Translations under genes and position numbers: made by a program
Assembly (NCBI RefSeq): GCF_013410065.1
Contig: NZ_JACCCW010000001.1
Location: 1,855,187-1,919,186 of the forward strand
Reading direction: 5' to 3'
DNA: 64,000 bases
Origin: Granulicella arctica
GTDB lineage: Bacteria; Acidobacteriota; Terriglobia; Terriglobales; Acidobacteriaceae
Part shown: one piece after another, positions 53,026-60,395 of the stretch
Layout of the letters: each line of letters opens with the position of its first letter
Position numbering within the stretch: the stretch's first letter is position 1
Notes under the pieces: model-generated
What the model saw: only the letters and a program-made list of their open reading frames with translations
What the model was told of the DNA's origin: nothing
The model's database searches: none

Positions 53026-54330
53026 TTGGACGGTGCCAACAATCAGGACAGCCTGCATAGTCTGATCTTCATCTCGATTGCTTCCTATCGCGATGCGCAG
53101 CTTGTTCCGACGATCAGAGACTGCCTCGCCAAGGCGAAGAGCCCCGACCGGCTTCGGTTCGGTATTTGCTGGCAGCATAGCTCGGATGAAGAGAGTCTTT
53201 CTTTTCTGGATGATACCCGCTTTCAGATACTCGATACCGACTGGCGGGATAGCAAGGGAGCTTGTTGGGCGCGCTCTGAGATTATGAAGCTCTGGCATGG
53301 AGAAGACTGGTTCTTCCAGATCGACTCCCACTGCCGTTTCGCGAGCGGTTGGGATGAAACCCTTATCCAGATGGCCCGCCAAGCGCCAAGTGTCAAGCCG
53401 ATTCTGAGTACCTATCCCCCTCCGTTCACGCCTTCTGAGAATGAGGTGTTTGGGGGCGAACCCTTCCAGATGGCGTTTCAGGGATTTACGCCCGAAGGCA
53501 TTCCCTTCATGAAGCCTCTGGCGATCCCGAACTGGCAACACCGTGATGGTCCTCTCCGAGCGCGATTCCTGGCGGCAGGTTTTCTGTTTGCTCCCGGATG
53601 CTTTGTCGAGGAGGTGCCCTACGACCCCGATCTTTACTTCATTGGGGAAGAGGCGACCATGACTCTCCGAGCCTATACGCATGGGTACGATCTCTTTCAT
53701 CCTTCGAGAGCCGTCGTCTGGCACGACTACGTCCGAGCCTATGCCACGCGTCACTGGGATGACCATACCAAGGCGAACAAAGTCACCCAGGAGTGGGGCG
53801 AGCTCGATTTGAGAAGTAAAGAGAAGGTCCGGCTGCTCCTTGCAGGTCAGTCCGTGGAAAGTCATGGTCTTGGCTCAGTGCGGACGCTGAAGGAGTATGA
53901 GGACTACGCTGGATTGAGCTTCAGCCTGCGCAAAGGCCAAAATTACACGTTGCTCTCGGAGGAGCCGCCCAATCCAGAGCCTCCACCGGATTGGGCCGAG
54001 CAGATCTACCCATGGATGGTCCGCATTACAGTTGATGCTGCCGCATTGCCGGTCGGATCGCTGGATGACCCAGCCTTCTGGTATGTTTCCGTGCACGATG
54101 AAGAGCGCAACGAGATATTTCGGAGAGATTTTCCACGCGCAGAGCTCGAAACACTCTCCGGCAAGGAGCCTAAGATCTCTCTCATCTGCGAGTTTCAGTC
54201 CGGCATCATTCCCGCAACGTGGAGCATCTGGCCGGTGAGCCGCTCCCGTGGATGGCTCCAGAGAATAAGGGGAGTTCTTGCCGAGAGCGACTACACAATT
54301 TTGCTGGAAGATGCCCCTGAATCTTCCTGA
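53026..54330 (+). CDS. GlcNAc-transferase-like glycosyltransferase (GT60/PF11397-like)
   Basis: 434 residues. Begins like the eukaryotic-type GlcNAc transferases: SLIFISIASYRDAQLVPTIR, GICWQHSSDEES, WARSEIMKLWHGEDWFFQID with the metal-binding D-S-H (QIDSHCRFASGWDETLI), and the acceptor-side GEEATMTLRAYTHGYDLFHP. The family includes UDP-GlcNAc:hydroxyproline (Skp1) transferases; bacterial members' acceptors are unknown. The C-terminal 130 residues form an extra domain (beta-rich, SIWPVSRSRGWLQ). Starts with TTG after GAGG. Confidence 0.85.
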   Translation: MDGANNQDSLHSLIFISIASYRDAQLVPTIRDCLAKAKSPDRLRFGICWQHSSDEESLSFLDDTRFQILDTDWRDSKGACWARSEIMKLWHGEDWFFQIDSHCRFASGWDETLIQMARQAPSVKPILSTYPPPFTPSENEVFGGEPFQMAFQGFTPEGIPFMKPLAIPNWQHRDGPLRARFLAAGFLFAPGCFVEEVPYDPDLYFIGEEATMTLRAYTHGYDLFHPSRAVVWHDYVRAYATRHWDDHTKANKVTQEWGELDLRSKEKVRLLLAGQSVESHGLGSVRTLKEYEDYAGLSFSLRKGQNYTLLSEEPPNPEPPPDWAEQIYPWMVRITVDAAALPVGSLDDPAFWYVSVHDEERNEIFRRDFPRAELETLSGKEPKISLICEFQSGIIPATWSIWPVSRSRGWLQRIRGVLAESDYTILLEDAPESS

Positions 54331-54388
54331 GGAGAAGCATTGCAGTTACGCTCATCTGCCTCGTTGAGTTCATACGCTACCATCTGAT

Positions 54389-55444
54389 ATGCGCCTCTTT
54401 CTGACCTCTCTCCTGCTTGCGACGGCGACGTGTGCCTTTGCCCAGACTTTGCCGAAGCCGATTGAAGTAAAGGTTGTCGTCGTCACGATGTTCGAGGCGG
54501 GGGCCGATACGGGAGACGCGCCCGGCGAGTATCAGTACTGGGTGGAGCGTGAGCATTTCGACACGATCATCCCCTTTCCGCAGGGCTATCACGACCTGCG
54601 CATGAACAAAGAAGGTGTTCTCGGTATTGTGACTGGCGTGGGAACGGCTCGTGCCGCCGCGAGCATCATGGCTCTCGGCTCTGATCCGCGCTTCGATCTG
54701 AGCCATGCCTACTTCCTCGTTGCAGGGATTGCGGGTATCGATCCTGAGATGGGATCGCTAGGCTCAGCCGTTTGGTCCGACAGGATTGTGGATGGCGATC
54801 TGGCGCACGAGATCGACGCCCGCGAGATTCCGGCAGGATGGACGACCGGCTATGTTCCCCTTGGCAAGTCGACTCCTTACGAACAGCCACGCGCGGATAG
54901 GTTTCCGGGCGGCGATGGCACGGTATATCGACTCAACTCCACGCTGGTGAGCTGGGCTTTTAGCCTAACGAAAGACATGCTGCTTCTCGACACTCCTGAC
55001 ATCGCAGAACGCCGGATGCAGTATGTTGGGGCTGCCGCGCATCGGCCTCCTTTTGTGCTGCGCGGCGACAACCTCTCGGCCAGCACCTTCTGGCATGGCA
55101 AGCTGATGAACCAATGGGCTCGTGACTGGGTCAAATACCAGACGGATGGCAAGGGCACATATGCTGTCTGCGGGATGGAGGACACGGGCACGCTCCAGTC
55201 GCTCACCTGGTTGGCGAAGGCTCATCGGGTCGATCTCAATCGCGTTCTCGTCCTCCGCACTGCCAGCAACTATGACCAGCAGCGGCAGGGAATTACCGCT
55301 GCCGAGAGCATGGCCGAGACCAAGATCACTAAGTACAGCGCCTATTTGCCGTCACTCGAGAACGCTTACCGCGTTGGTCACACCATTGTCGACAACCTCG
55401 TCGCAAACTGGCCGCAAACTCGTGATCACATCCCCGGCCAGTAG
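54389..55444 (+). CDS. Secreted purine nucleoside permease (NUP)-family protein
   Basis: 351 residues with a signal peptide (FLTSLLLATATCAFAQ). The mature part resembles NUP/purine nucleosidase-like proteins: KVVVVTMFEAGADTGDAPGE, GTARAAASIMALG, AGIAGIDPEMGSLGSAVW, and VLRTASNYDQQRQG near the C-terminus. Despite the family name it lacks membrane helices and probably binds or cleaves nucleosides in the periplasm. A TACCAT box is five bases before the ATG. The next gene is convergent. Confidence 0.85.
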   Translation: MRLFLTSLLLATATCAFAQTLPKPIEVKVVVVTMFEAGADTGDAPGEYQYWVEREHFDTIIPFPQGYHDLRMNKEGVLGIVTGVGTARAAASIMALGSDPRFDLSHAYFLVAGIAGIDPEMGSLGSAVWSDRIVDGDLAHEIDAREIPAGWTTGYVPLGKSTPYEQPRADRFPGGDGTVYRLNSTLVSWAFSLTKDMLLLDTPDIAERRMQYVGAAAHRPPFVLRGDNLSASTFWHGKLMNQWARDWVKYQTDGKGTYAVCGMEDTGTLQSLTWLAKAHRVDLNRVLVLRTASNYDQQRQGITAAESMAETKITKYSAYLPSLENAYRVGHTIVDNLVANWPQTRDHIPGQ

Positions 55445-55455
55445 CTAGTCAGTAG

Positions 55456-55938
55456 CTAGAGGAGCTTCCGGATTGTTCGCCGCACAGTCTCGGTTACGAG
55501 GCCGAAGACGACATGCGAACTCATCTCGCTGGTCTTCTCTCGCGTAGTCTGCTCTTCCGGTTCGGCGGAGAGCCCCATGGCGGGAAGCGCGGTCTCGTGT
55601 GTCAGAGCCGCCAGGGTTAGGCCAAAGCTTGCACCTTCCTTTGCGGCGGCAGCCGGGTAGTACTCCACCACGCCACCGTACACAGCGCCGGCCAACGCGC
55701 CGAAGGACCAATGAATGGTCTCGGTGGCGACGGTCTTCGTGGTCTCATCCAGCGGATGACCGGCCAGCTTCTCCGCCAGCACCGCTGGAGGTTCCGGCTC
55801 TCCATGTGTTCTGGGAGGATAGACCTTTTCCATCAACGATTTCGCAGCCGTCGCGACAAGACCGCCGATCAATCCTGCCAGTAAACCCTTTGCCAGCGAA
55901 CGCTTGTGCGACGCAGCTACCAACTGTGTATCACTCAT
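55456..55938 (-). CDS. DUF1440 (YagU-like) membrane protein
   Basis: 160 residues. Hydrophobic glycine-rich helix near the N-terminus (LAKGLLAGLIGGLVATAAKS), then a conserved YPPRTHGEP, helices around 65-95 (WSFGALAGAVYGGVVEYYP), 100-125 and 135-155. YagU relatives are inner-membrane proteins linked to acid tolerance; function is not established here. AGGA is eight bases before the ATG at 55938. Its stop faces the nucleoside permease-like gene. Confidence 0.78.
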   Translation of the reverse strand: MSDTQLVAASHKRSLAKGLLAGLIGGLVATAAKSLMEKVYPPRTHGEPEPPAVLAEKLAGHPLDETTKTVATETIHWSFGALAGAVYGGVVEYYPAAAAKEGASFGLTLAALTHETALPAMGLSAEPEEQTTREKTSEMSSHVVFGLVTETVRRTIRKLL

Positions 55939-56001
55939 GAAACCATCCTGACTCGGATTAGGATGCAACGGGAACTCACCAAGCTGCCAACACGCGTCAA
56001 A

Positions 56002-57516
56002 TCAGCCGACATAGGCTTCGGCGTCCGTTGTATCCAAGCCGTTATTCAGCTTCGCTGCTCGGAATAAGGGGGTCAAGATCGTTGCGATTGCTAGATTAGC
56101 CAGCAGTGCCGGAATTGCGGCGTACATGCCGTATACATGCCCGGCGAAATGGATCGGGTAGACAGAACCCTTCAGTTCCAATGCAAAGGCCATGCCGGTG
56201 CCCAGGCCCATTCCGGCGATCCATCCGATAAAGAGCGCCCAGGAATGAAACCAGCGCGTGAAGACGCCGAGAACGACCGCAGGAAAGATCTGGCAGATCC
56301 AAATCCCTCCCAGAAGCTGCATTTCGATGGCATAGGGGGCAGGCAGGCGCAACACAAATACGAGTGCGCCGAACTTCACGATGAGCGAGATCAGCTTCGC
56401 TATCTGTGATTCCTCCCGTGGTGTCGCTGGTGTGCCAACGAACTCCCCATAGAGATTACGGGTGAAGAGATTCGATGCGGCAATCGACATGATGGCCGCG
56501 GGCACAAGAGCGCCGATGGCGATTGCAGCCAGGCAGAACCCTGCAAACCACTCGGGAAACATCTTGAGGAACAGCAGCGGCACGGCCATGCTGGTGTCTT
56601 TTGTGACGATGCCTGCCGCGAGAGCAACGTATCCCAGCAGCGCGATGAGTCCCAGCACAAAGCTATACGCGGGAAGCAGCGCCGCGTTGCGCCGAACGAC
56701 CTGCGCGCTCTTTGCGCTCAGCACGGCAGTTGCGGTGTGGGGGTACAGCATCAGCGCCACGGCGCTTCCAATTGCCAGCGTGGAGTAGCCGAGAACCTGG
56801 CCCTGCCGCAGGTAGATCGTCGCCGCCGGAGAGTGCATCGACAGCGCGTGATTGGCAAGTTCAAACACATGCGCATAGCCGCCCAGCTTGATCGGTAACA
56901 GCACGATCGCGGCGATCACCATGATGTACAGCATCAGGTCCTTCACGATCGCAATCACTGCGGGTGCCCGCAGGCCGCTCGAGTAGGTATAGGCCGCAAG
57001 GATGACGAAGGCCGCCACCAGTGGCCACTCTCCCGTTACACCGAGCGCCGAGATGACAACGCGCATCCCCACCAGTTGAAGTGCGATGTACGGCATCAAG
57101 GCGAGGATTCCCGTCAAGGCGACGGCCAGTGTCAGCAAGCGGTTGCCATAGCGTCCGCGAACAAAGTCAGCGAAGGTTACATATCCGTGGCGATGGCATA
57201 CAGTCCACATGCGCGGCAGCACCAGCATCATGTAGGGGTAGATCATGATCACGTAGGGGAGAGCGAAGAAACCCATCGCGCCTGCGCCATACAGTGCTGC
57301 CGGAACGGCGATCACCGTGTACGCCGTATACAGGTCGCCGCCGACCAGGAACCAGGTCACCCAGGGGCCGAAGTTCCGCCCGGCCAGTCCCCACTCTTCG
57401 AGCGATTCCATCCCGGCCTGAGGGCGCCGCCATCGGGCTGCCCAAAAACCTGCCGCCGTGACCAAAAGAAAAAACAGGCAGAAGATCACCAAGGCCGTCG
57501 TATGCAATCGTGTCAC
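56002..57516 (-). CDS. Sodium:solute symporter (SSS) family transporter
   Basis: 504 residues with 12-13 membrane helices. Family features: LEEWGLAGRNFGPWVTWFLV (the sodium-dependent G-R-x-F-G), ALVPAAIMSIAASNLFTRNL (G-x-x-x-A-x-x-x-S-T-like sodium site), GRYGNRLLTLAVALTGILAL. Similar to MctP-like monocarboxylate or short-chain carboxylate symporters; substrate unknown. Starts with GTG and lacks a clear Shine-Dalgarno. The small DUF3311 partner usual for MctP is absent. Confidence 0.88.
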   Translation of the reverse strand: MTRLHTTALVIFCLFFLLVTAAGFWAARWRRPQAGMESLEEWGLAGRNFGPWVTWFLVGGDLYTAYTVIAVPAALYGAGAMGFFALPYVIMIYPYMMLVLPRMWTVCHRHGYVTFADFVRGRYGNRLLTLAVALTGILALMPYIALQLVGMRVVISALGVTGEWPLVAAFVILAAYTYSSGLRAPAVIAIVKDLMLYIMVIAAIVLLPIKLGGYAHVFELANHALSMHSPAATIYLRQGQVLGYSTLAIGSAVALMLYPHTATAVLSAKSAQVVRRNAALLPAYSFVLGLIALLGYVALAAGIVTKDTSMAVPLLFLKMFPEWFAGFCLAAIAIGALVPAAIMSIAASNLFTRNLYGEFVGTPATPREESQIAKLISLIVKFGALVFVLRLPAPYAIEMQLLGGIWICQIFPAVVLGVFTRWFHSWALFIGWIAGMGLGTGMAFALELKGSVYPIHFAGHVYGMYAAIPALLANLAIATILTPLFRAAKLNNGLDTTDAEAYVG

Positions 57517-57586
57517 CCAAAAAAGGTTAGTTGTACGAGAATCCTAGCCTAAGCGATCGTGGCGATGTTTTTTGAAGGAGAAACAG

Positions 57587-58132
57587 CTACCGCAGTCCTG
57601 GGCCGCCTTCATTCCACTCATACACGACGACTCCCAGATCGCTCAGCATCTGCATCGTGACTTCCATGTTGCGGCGAACCTGGGGGCTGGCGTCCTTGGG
57701 AGTGTTGTGCGCCTCTTCGACGGCAACGACACGACCATAGGGCCAGGAGTCCTGGGGCACCGCGTTGAGTGCCGCTGGCAGGTCACTGACGCGAATGTTC
57801 AGATCTTGCCGCCTTGCCCCTGCGGGTCGCAGCATGCCGCCCACGCCCAGATCGCTGGTGTTGGCATCCGCCAGCATGACGTGGAGGGTCAACATGCCGC
57901 CTTGGACGGTCAGATATGGGTTTTCCCAACTGCTGAGGCTCTTGACGGCCATGTACCGTGTCTTCGATGGAGGAGGAATCAGTTCCATCTGCTGACGCGC
58001 CTCGTCGGTCTGTGCGTGCTGTTGCGCAGTTATTTGCCGCGTCTCTGCCGTGACGGAGGCCGCAGTTCGGTTGCAGCCTATAAAAGCTGCCGACATCAAA
58101 AGAGAAGGGAGGAGATACCGTAGATTCCGCAC
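57587..58132 (-). CDS. Hypothetical lipoprotein, 181 aa
   Basis: N-terminus RNLRYLLPSLLMSAAFIGC is a lipoprotein signal with lipobox FIGC (Cys20). The remaining beta-rich protein contains YMAVKSLSSWENPYLTVQGG and VRRNMEVTMQMLSDLGVVVY. No recognised family. Starts with GTG six bases after a TATGCT hexamer, without a ribosome-binding site. Lies upstream of the symporter on the same strand, 70 bases apart. Confidence 0.72.
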   Translation of the reverse strand: MRNLRYLLPSLLMSAAFIGCNRTAASVTAETRQITAQQHAQTDEARQQMELIPPPSKTRYMAVKSLSSWENPYLTVQGGMLTLHVMLADANTSDLGVGGMLRPAGARRQDLNIRVSDLPAALNAVPQDSWPYGRVVAVEEAHNTPKDASPQVRRNMEVTMQMLSDLGVVVYEWNEGGPGLR

Positions 58133-58138
58133 GATTCA

Positions 58139-58144
58139 AGCATA
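58139..58144 (-). promoter_or_regulatory. -10-like hexamer before the hypothetical lipoprotein
   Basis: TATGCT-TGAATC-GTG on the minus strand; 4/6 match to TATAAT at the six-base spacing seen before other genes here. Confidence 0.25.
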
Positions 58145-58194
58145 TCAAGCCATTCCCCTCCGGAATCAATGACTTTTTCATCTTCCGGCAATCG

Positions 58195-58977
58195 CTACTG
58201 GCCGGTCCAGTTCGGAGACCGTTTCTCCAAAAACGCCGCCGTCCCTTCGGTTTTATCGTTCGTCCCGCAGAGCCGCCCAAAGATCTCCGCCTCGATATCG
58301 AGTGCATCCTCCAGCTCGACGTGGCTGCCGCGCCGTACCGCTTCAAGACAGGCTGTCATCGCCAGCGGAGCGACCGCAACCATCATCCTTGCCAGCTCTT
58401 CGCCGCGCGCCAACAGGTGGCTCGCCAAAACAACCTCGTCCACCAAGCCGATATGCAGGGCTTCGGCTGCTCCGATGATCTCGCCGGTCATCAAGAGCTT
58501 CAGCGCTGCTGACTGTCCAACCAGTCGCGGTAGGCGCTGGGAGCCACCGTAGCCGGGAATCAGGCCCAGTTTGACCTCTGGCTGACCCAGCTTTGCCGTC
58601 TCGCTGGCTATCCGCAGGGTACAGGCGAGTGCGAGCTCGCATCCCCCACCCAGCGCAAACCCATTGATCAAAGCGATGACTGGTTTACCGCAGTTCTCGA
58701 TCAGCCGGAGGACTGATTGCCCGCGCCGAGCCTTTATCTCTCCTGTCACAGGATTTGTGCCGACCAGCTCTTTGATGTCCGTGCCTGCGGCGAAGGCTTT
58801 CTCGCCCGCTCCCGTCAGCAGGATGACGCGTACCTCATCCTGCGACGTCAGGGCCAGAAACACTCTCTCCAGTTCATCGAATGCCTGGGTATTTAGTGCA
58901 TGGAGCACCTTAGGCCGATTCAGCGTGACAGTTGCAACTCCCTGCTCAATTACGCATAACAAAGTCTCGTAGCTCAT
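58195..58977 (-). CDS. Enoyl-CoA hydratase/isomerase-family protein
   Basis: Crotonase-fold enzyme, 260 residues, in fatty-acid or aromatic degradation. Marks: ATVTLNRPKVLHALNT, GAGEKAFAAGTDIKEL (oxyanion hole first half), NGFALGGGCELALACTLRIA (second half) and GQPEVKLGLIPGYGGSQRLP with both catalytic glutamates (Glu in G-C-E-L and Q-P-E-V region). GGAG is near the ATG at 58977; the longer frame upstream is antisense-overlapping and unlikely. Substrate unknown; the ribH fusion gene is divergent. Confidence 0.93.
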   Translation of the reverse strand: MSYETLLCVIEQGVATVTLNRPKVLHALNTQAFDELERVFLALTSQDEVRVILLTGAGEKAFAAGTDIKELVGTNPVTGEIKARRGQSVLRLIENCGKPVIALINGFALGGGCELALACTLRIASETAKLGQPEVKLGLIPGYGGSQRLPRLVGQSAALKLLMTGEIIGAAEALHIGLVDEVVLASHLLARGEELARMMVAVAPLAMTACLEAVRRGSHVELEDALDIEAEIFGRLCGTNDKTEGTAAFLEKRSPNWTGQ

Positions 58978-59010
58978 CTCATCTTCTCCGTGCTTCCCTA
59001 ACCCAGACGA

Positions 59011-59016
59011 TACAAT
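59011..59016 (+). promoter_or_regulatory. -10-like TACAAT seven bases before the ribH fusion start
   Basis: TACAAT-CGTTCTT-ATG; no Shine-Dalgarno, implying a leaderless or near-leaderless transcript for ribH-nusB. Confidence 0.38.
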
Positions 59017-59023
59017 CGTTCTT

Positions 59024-59902
59024 ATGATTAAAGGAATAACGCTCGTCCACGCTGTAGGCTCCGCCGACGCGCAGAGTGTGGAAATGGACAAGCTGAAGGG
59101 GCTCTTCGAGGCGCTTGGCTTCGAGTCTGGTAAAGGTTGGCAACACGATAGCGGGCGCGGCGAGTCCTTCCTCGCCTCCGTGGGCAACCTGGAGCTTGTC
59201 TCAGGTCGTCCCCCCGCTGTGCCGCCTCTACTCATTGAGGTCACGCAACTGGACCACGTCCATACCATTGTTCAGCAGTGGATGCTTGTAAGCTACCGCA
59301 CCGAAGAGGTCGAGACGCTCCTCTCCGCACCGGAGCTGACCCATTGGAACTCCCGACTCTTCACCGCACAGCTCACCCCGGAGCTTCGTCTAGGCTTTTG
59401 GCAGTCTGAAAACCCTCTCCACAACAAGCCTGTGGCCATTGAGGGAGATATGAGCGCCGAAGGCATGCGCTTCGCCGTTGTCACGACCCGCTGGAATACT
59501 GTTATCACCGACCGTCTGCTGCAAGGTTCGCTCGACGCGCTTCATCGGAGCGGGGCGGCGAAGCAGGACATCGAGATTGTCCGTGTTCCCGGAGCGTGGG
59601 AGGTTCCCAACGCTGCCCGCACGCTGGCCGAGTCAAAGCGCTTCGACGCTATCATCACCCTAGGCTGTCTTTTGCGGGGAGAGACGGCTCACTACGAGGC
59701 GATCTACAACGAGGTGGCGCGCGGTATCGGCCAGTCCCAGCAGGAGACGGGCATTCCCCACGCCTTCGGTGTGCTCACCTGCGAGACACTCGAGCAGGCA
59801 CTCGACCGTGCGGGGCTCAAGGCAGGCAATAAGGGCTTTGAAGCAGCCATCGCCGCAATCGAAATGGTATCCATTCAAAAGAAGTTGGCGGTGAAGCAAT
59901 AA
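59024..59902 (+). CDS. ribH: 6,7-dimethyl-8-ribityllumazine synthase with a fused N-terminal VOC-like domain
   Basis: Penultimate riboflavin enzyme. 292 residues instead of the usual 150-160. The lumazine synthase domain starts at Met143: EGMRFAVVTTRWNTVITDRL, VRVPGAWEVPNAARTLAES, then TLGCLLRGETAHYEAIYNE with the catalytic His. The 140 extra residues (LFEALGFESGKGWQHDSG, VGNLELVSGRPPAVPPLLIE) look like one half of a vicinal-oxygen-chelate (glyoxalase-type) domain, which I have not met fused to RibH. Before Met143, GAGGGAG occurs two bases from an ATG (59450), so a stand-alone RibH could also be made. The stop overlaps the nusB start (TAATG). Confidence 0.88.
   Translation: MIKGITLVHAVGSADAQSVEMDKLKGLFEALGFESGKGWQHDSGRGESFLASVGNLELVSGRPPAVPPLLIEVTQLDHVHTIVQQWMLVSYRTEEVETLLSAPELTHWNSRLFTAQLTPELRLGFWQSENPLHNKPVAIEGDMSAEGMRFAVVTTRWNTVITDRLLQGSLDALHRSGAAKQDIEIVRVPGAWEVPNAARTLAESKRFDAIITLGCLLRGETAHYEAIYNEVARGIGQSQQETGIPHAFGVLTCETLEQALDRAGLKAGNKGFEAAIAAIEMVSIQKKLAVKQ
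59441..59452 (+). promoter_or_regulatory. Internal ribosome-binding site inside the ribH fusion
   Basis: GAGGGAGAT-ATG at 59441-59452, in frame with the reading frame, immediately before the conserved first strand of the lumazine synthase domain. Confidence 0.4.
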
Positions 59903-60324
59903 TGGGAACTCGTCGTAAGTCCCGCGAACTGACTATGCAGATGCTCTTCCAGGGCGACCTCGGGAAGCAGACTCCGGACGAAGTGCGCAAGCTCTTCTGG
60001 CCCTCCCGCGACGATGTGGATGCCGAGACGCGTAGCTTTGCTGAAGATATCTATCGTGTCGCGACCTCCCGCATCACGGAGATCGACGGCATCATCGAGC
60101 AGCACTCACAGAACTGGCGCATTGAGCGTATGCCTGTTGTCGATCGCAACCTGCTGCGCGCCGCTATTGCGGAGATGCTCGGTTACCCCAACACTCCGGC
60201 TGCCATCATCATCAACGAGAGCCTCGAGATCGGGCGTCGGTATGCCGCTCCTGAATCCATTCATTTCCTCAACGGCGTCCTCGATGCTGTGGCGAGGGAA
60301 ATCATGAAGAAGCGTCTCGCTTGA
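59902..60324 (+). CDS. nusB: Transcription antitermination factor NusB
   Basis: All-helical RNA-binding factor for rRNA antitermination. 140 residues: RRKSRELTMQMLFQGDLGKQ (start of the fold), WRIERMPVVDRNLLRAAIAE and the typical PAAIIINESLEIGRRYAAPESIHFLNGVLDA-like C-terminal helix, quoted in parts. Its ATG overlaps the ribH stop. ribH-nusB is a common adjacency. A long palindromic terminator follows. Confidence 0.96.
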   Translation: MGTRRKSRELTMQMLFQGDLGKQTPDEVRKLFWPSRDDVDAETRSFAEDIYRVATSRITEIDGIIEQHSQNWRIERMPVVDRNLLRAAIAEMLGYPNTPAAIIINESLEIGRRYAAPESIHFLNGVLDAVAREIMKKRLA

Positions 60325-60338
60325 CCCAATAACGCAAC

Positions 60339-60386
60339 GCAGGCAATAAAGAACCCTCTCCGCGGAGAGGGTTCTTTATTGCCTGC
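60339..60386. terminator. 48-bp perfect palindrome, bidirectional terminator
   Basis: 23-bp arms with GC at the centre, between the convergent ends of nusB and the big lipoprotein gene. The inner part GGTTCTTTATT provides moderate T-content in both directions. Such a long perfect stem is unusual; it could alternatively be a repeat. Confidence 0.85.
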
Positions 60387-60395
60387 AAGAACGGC

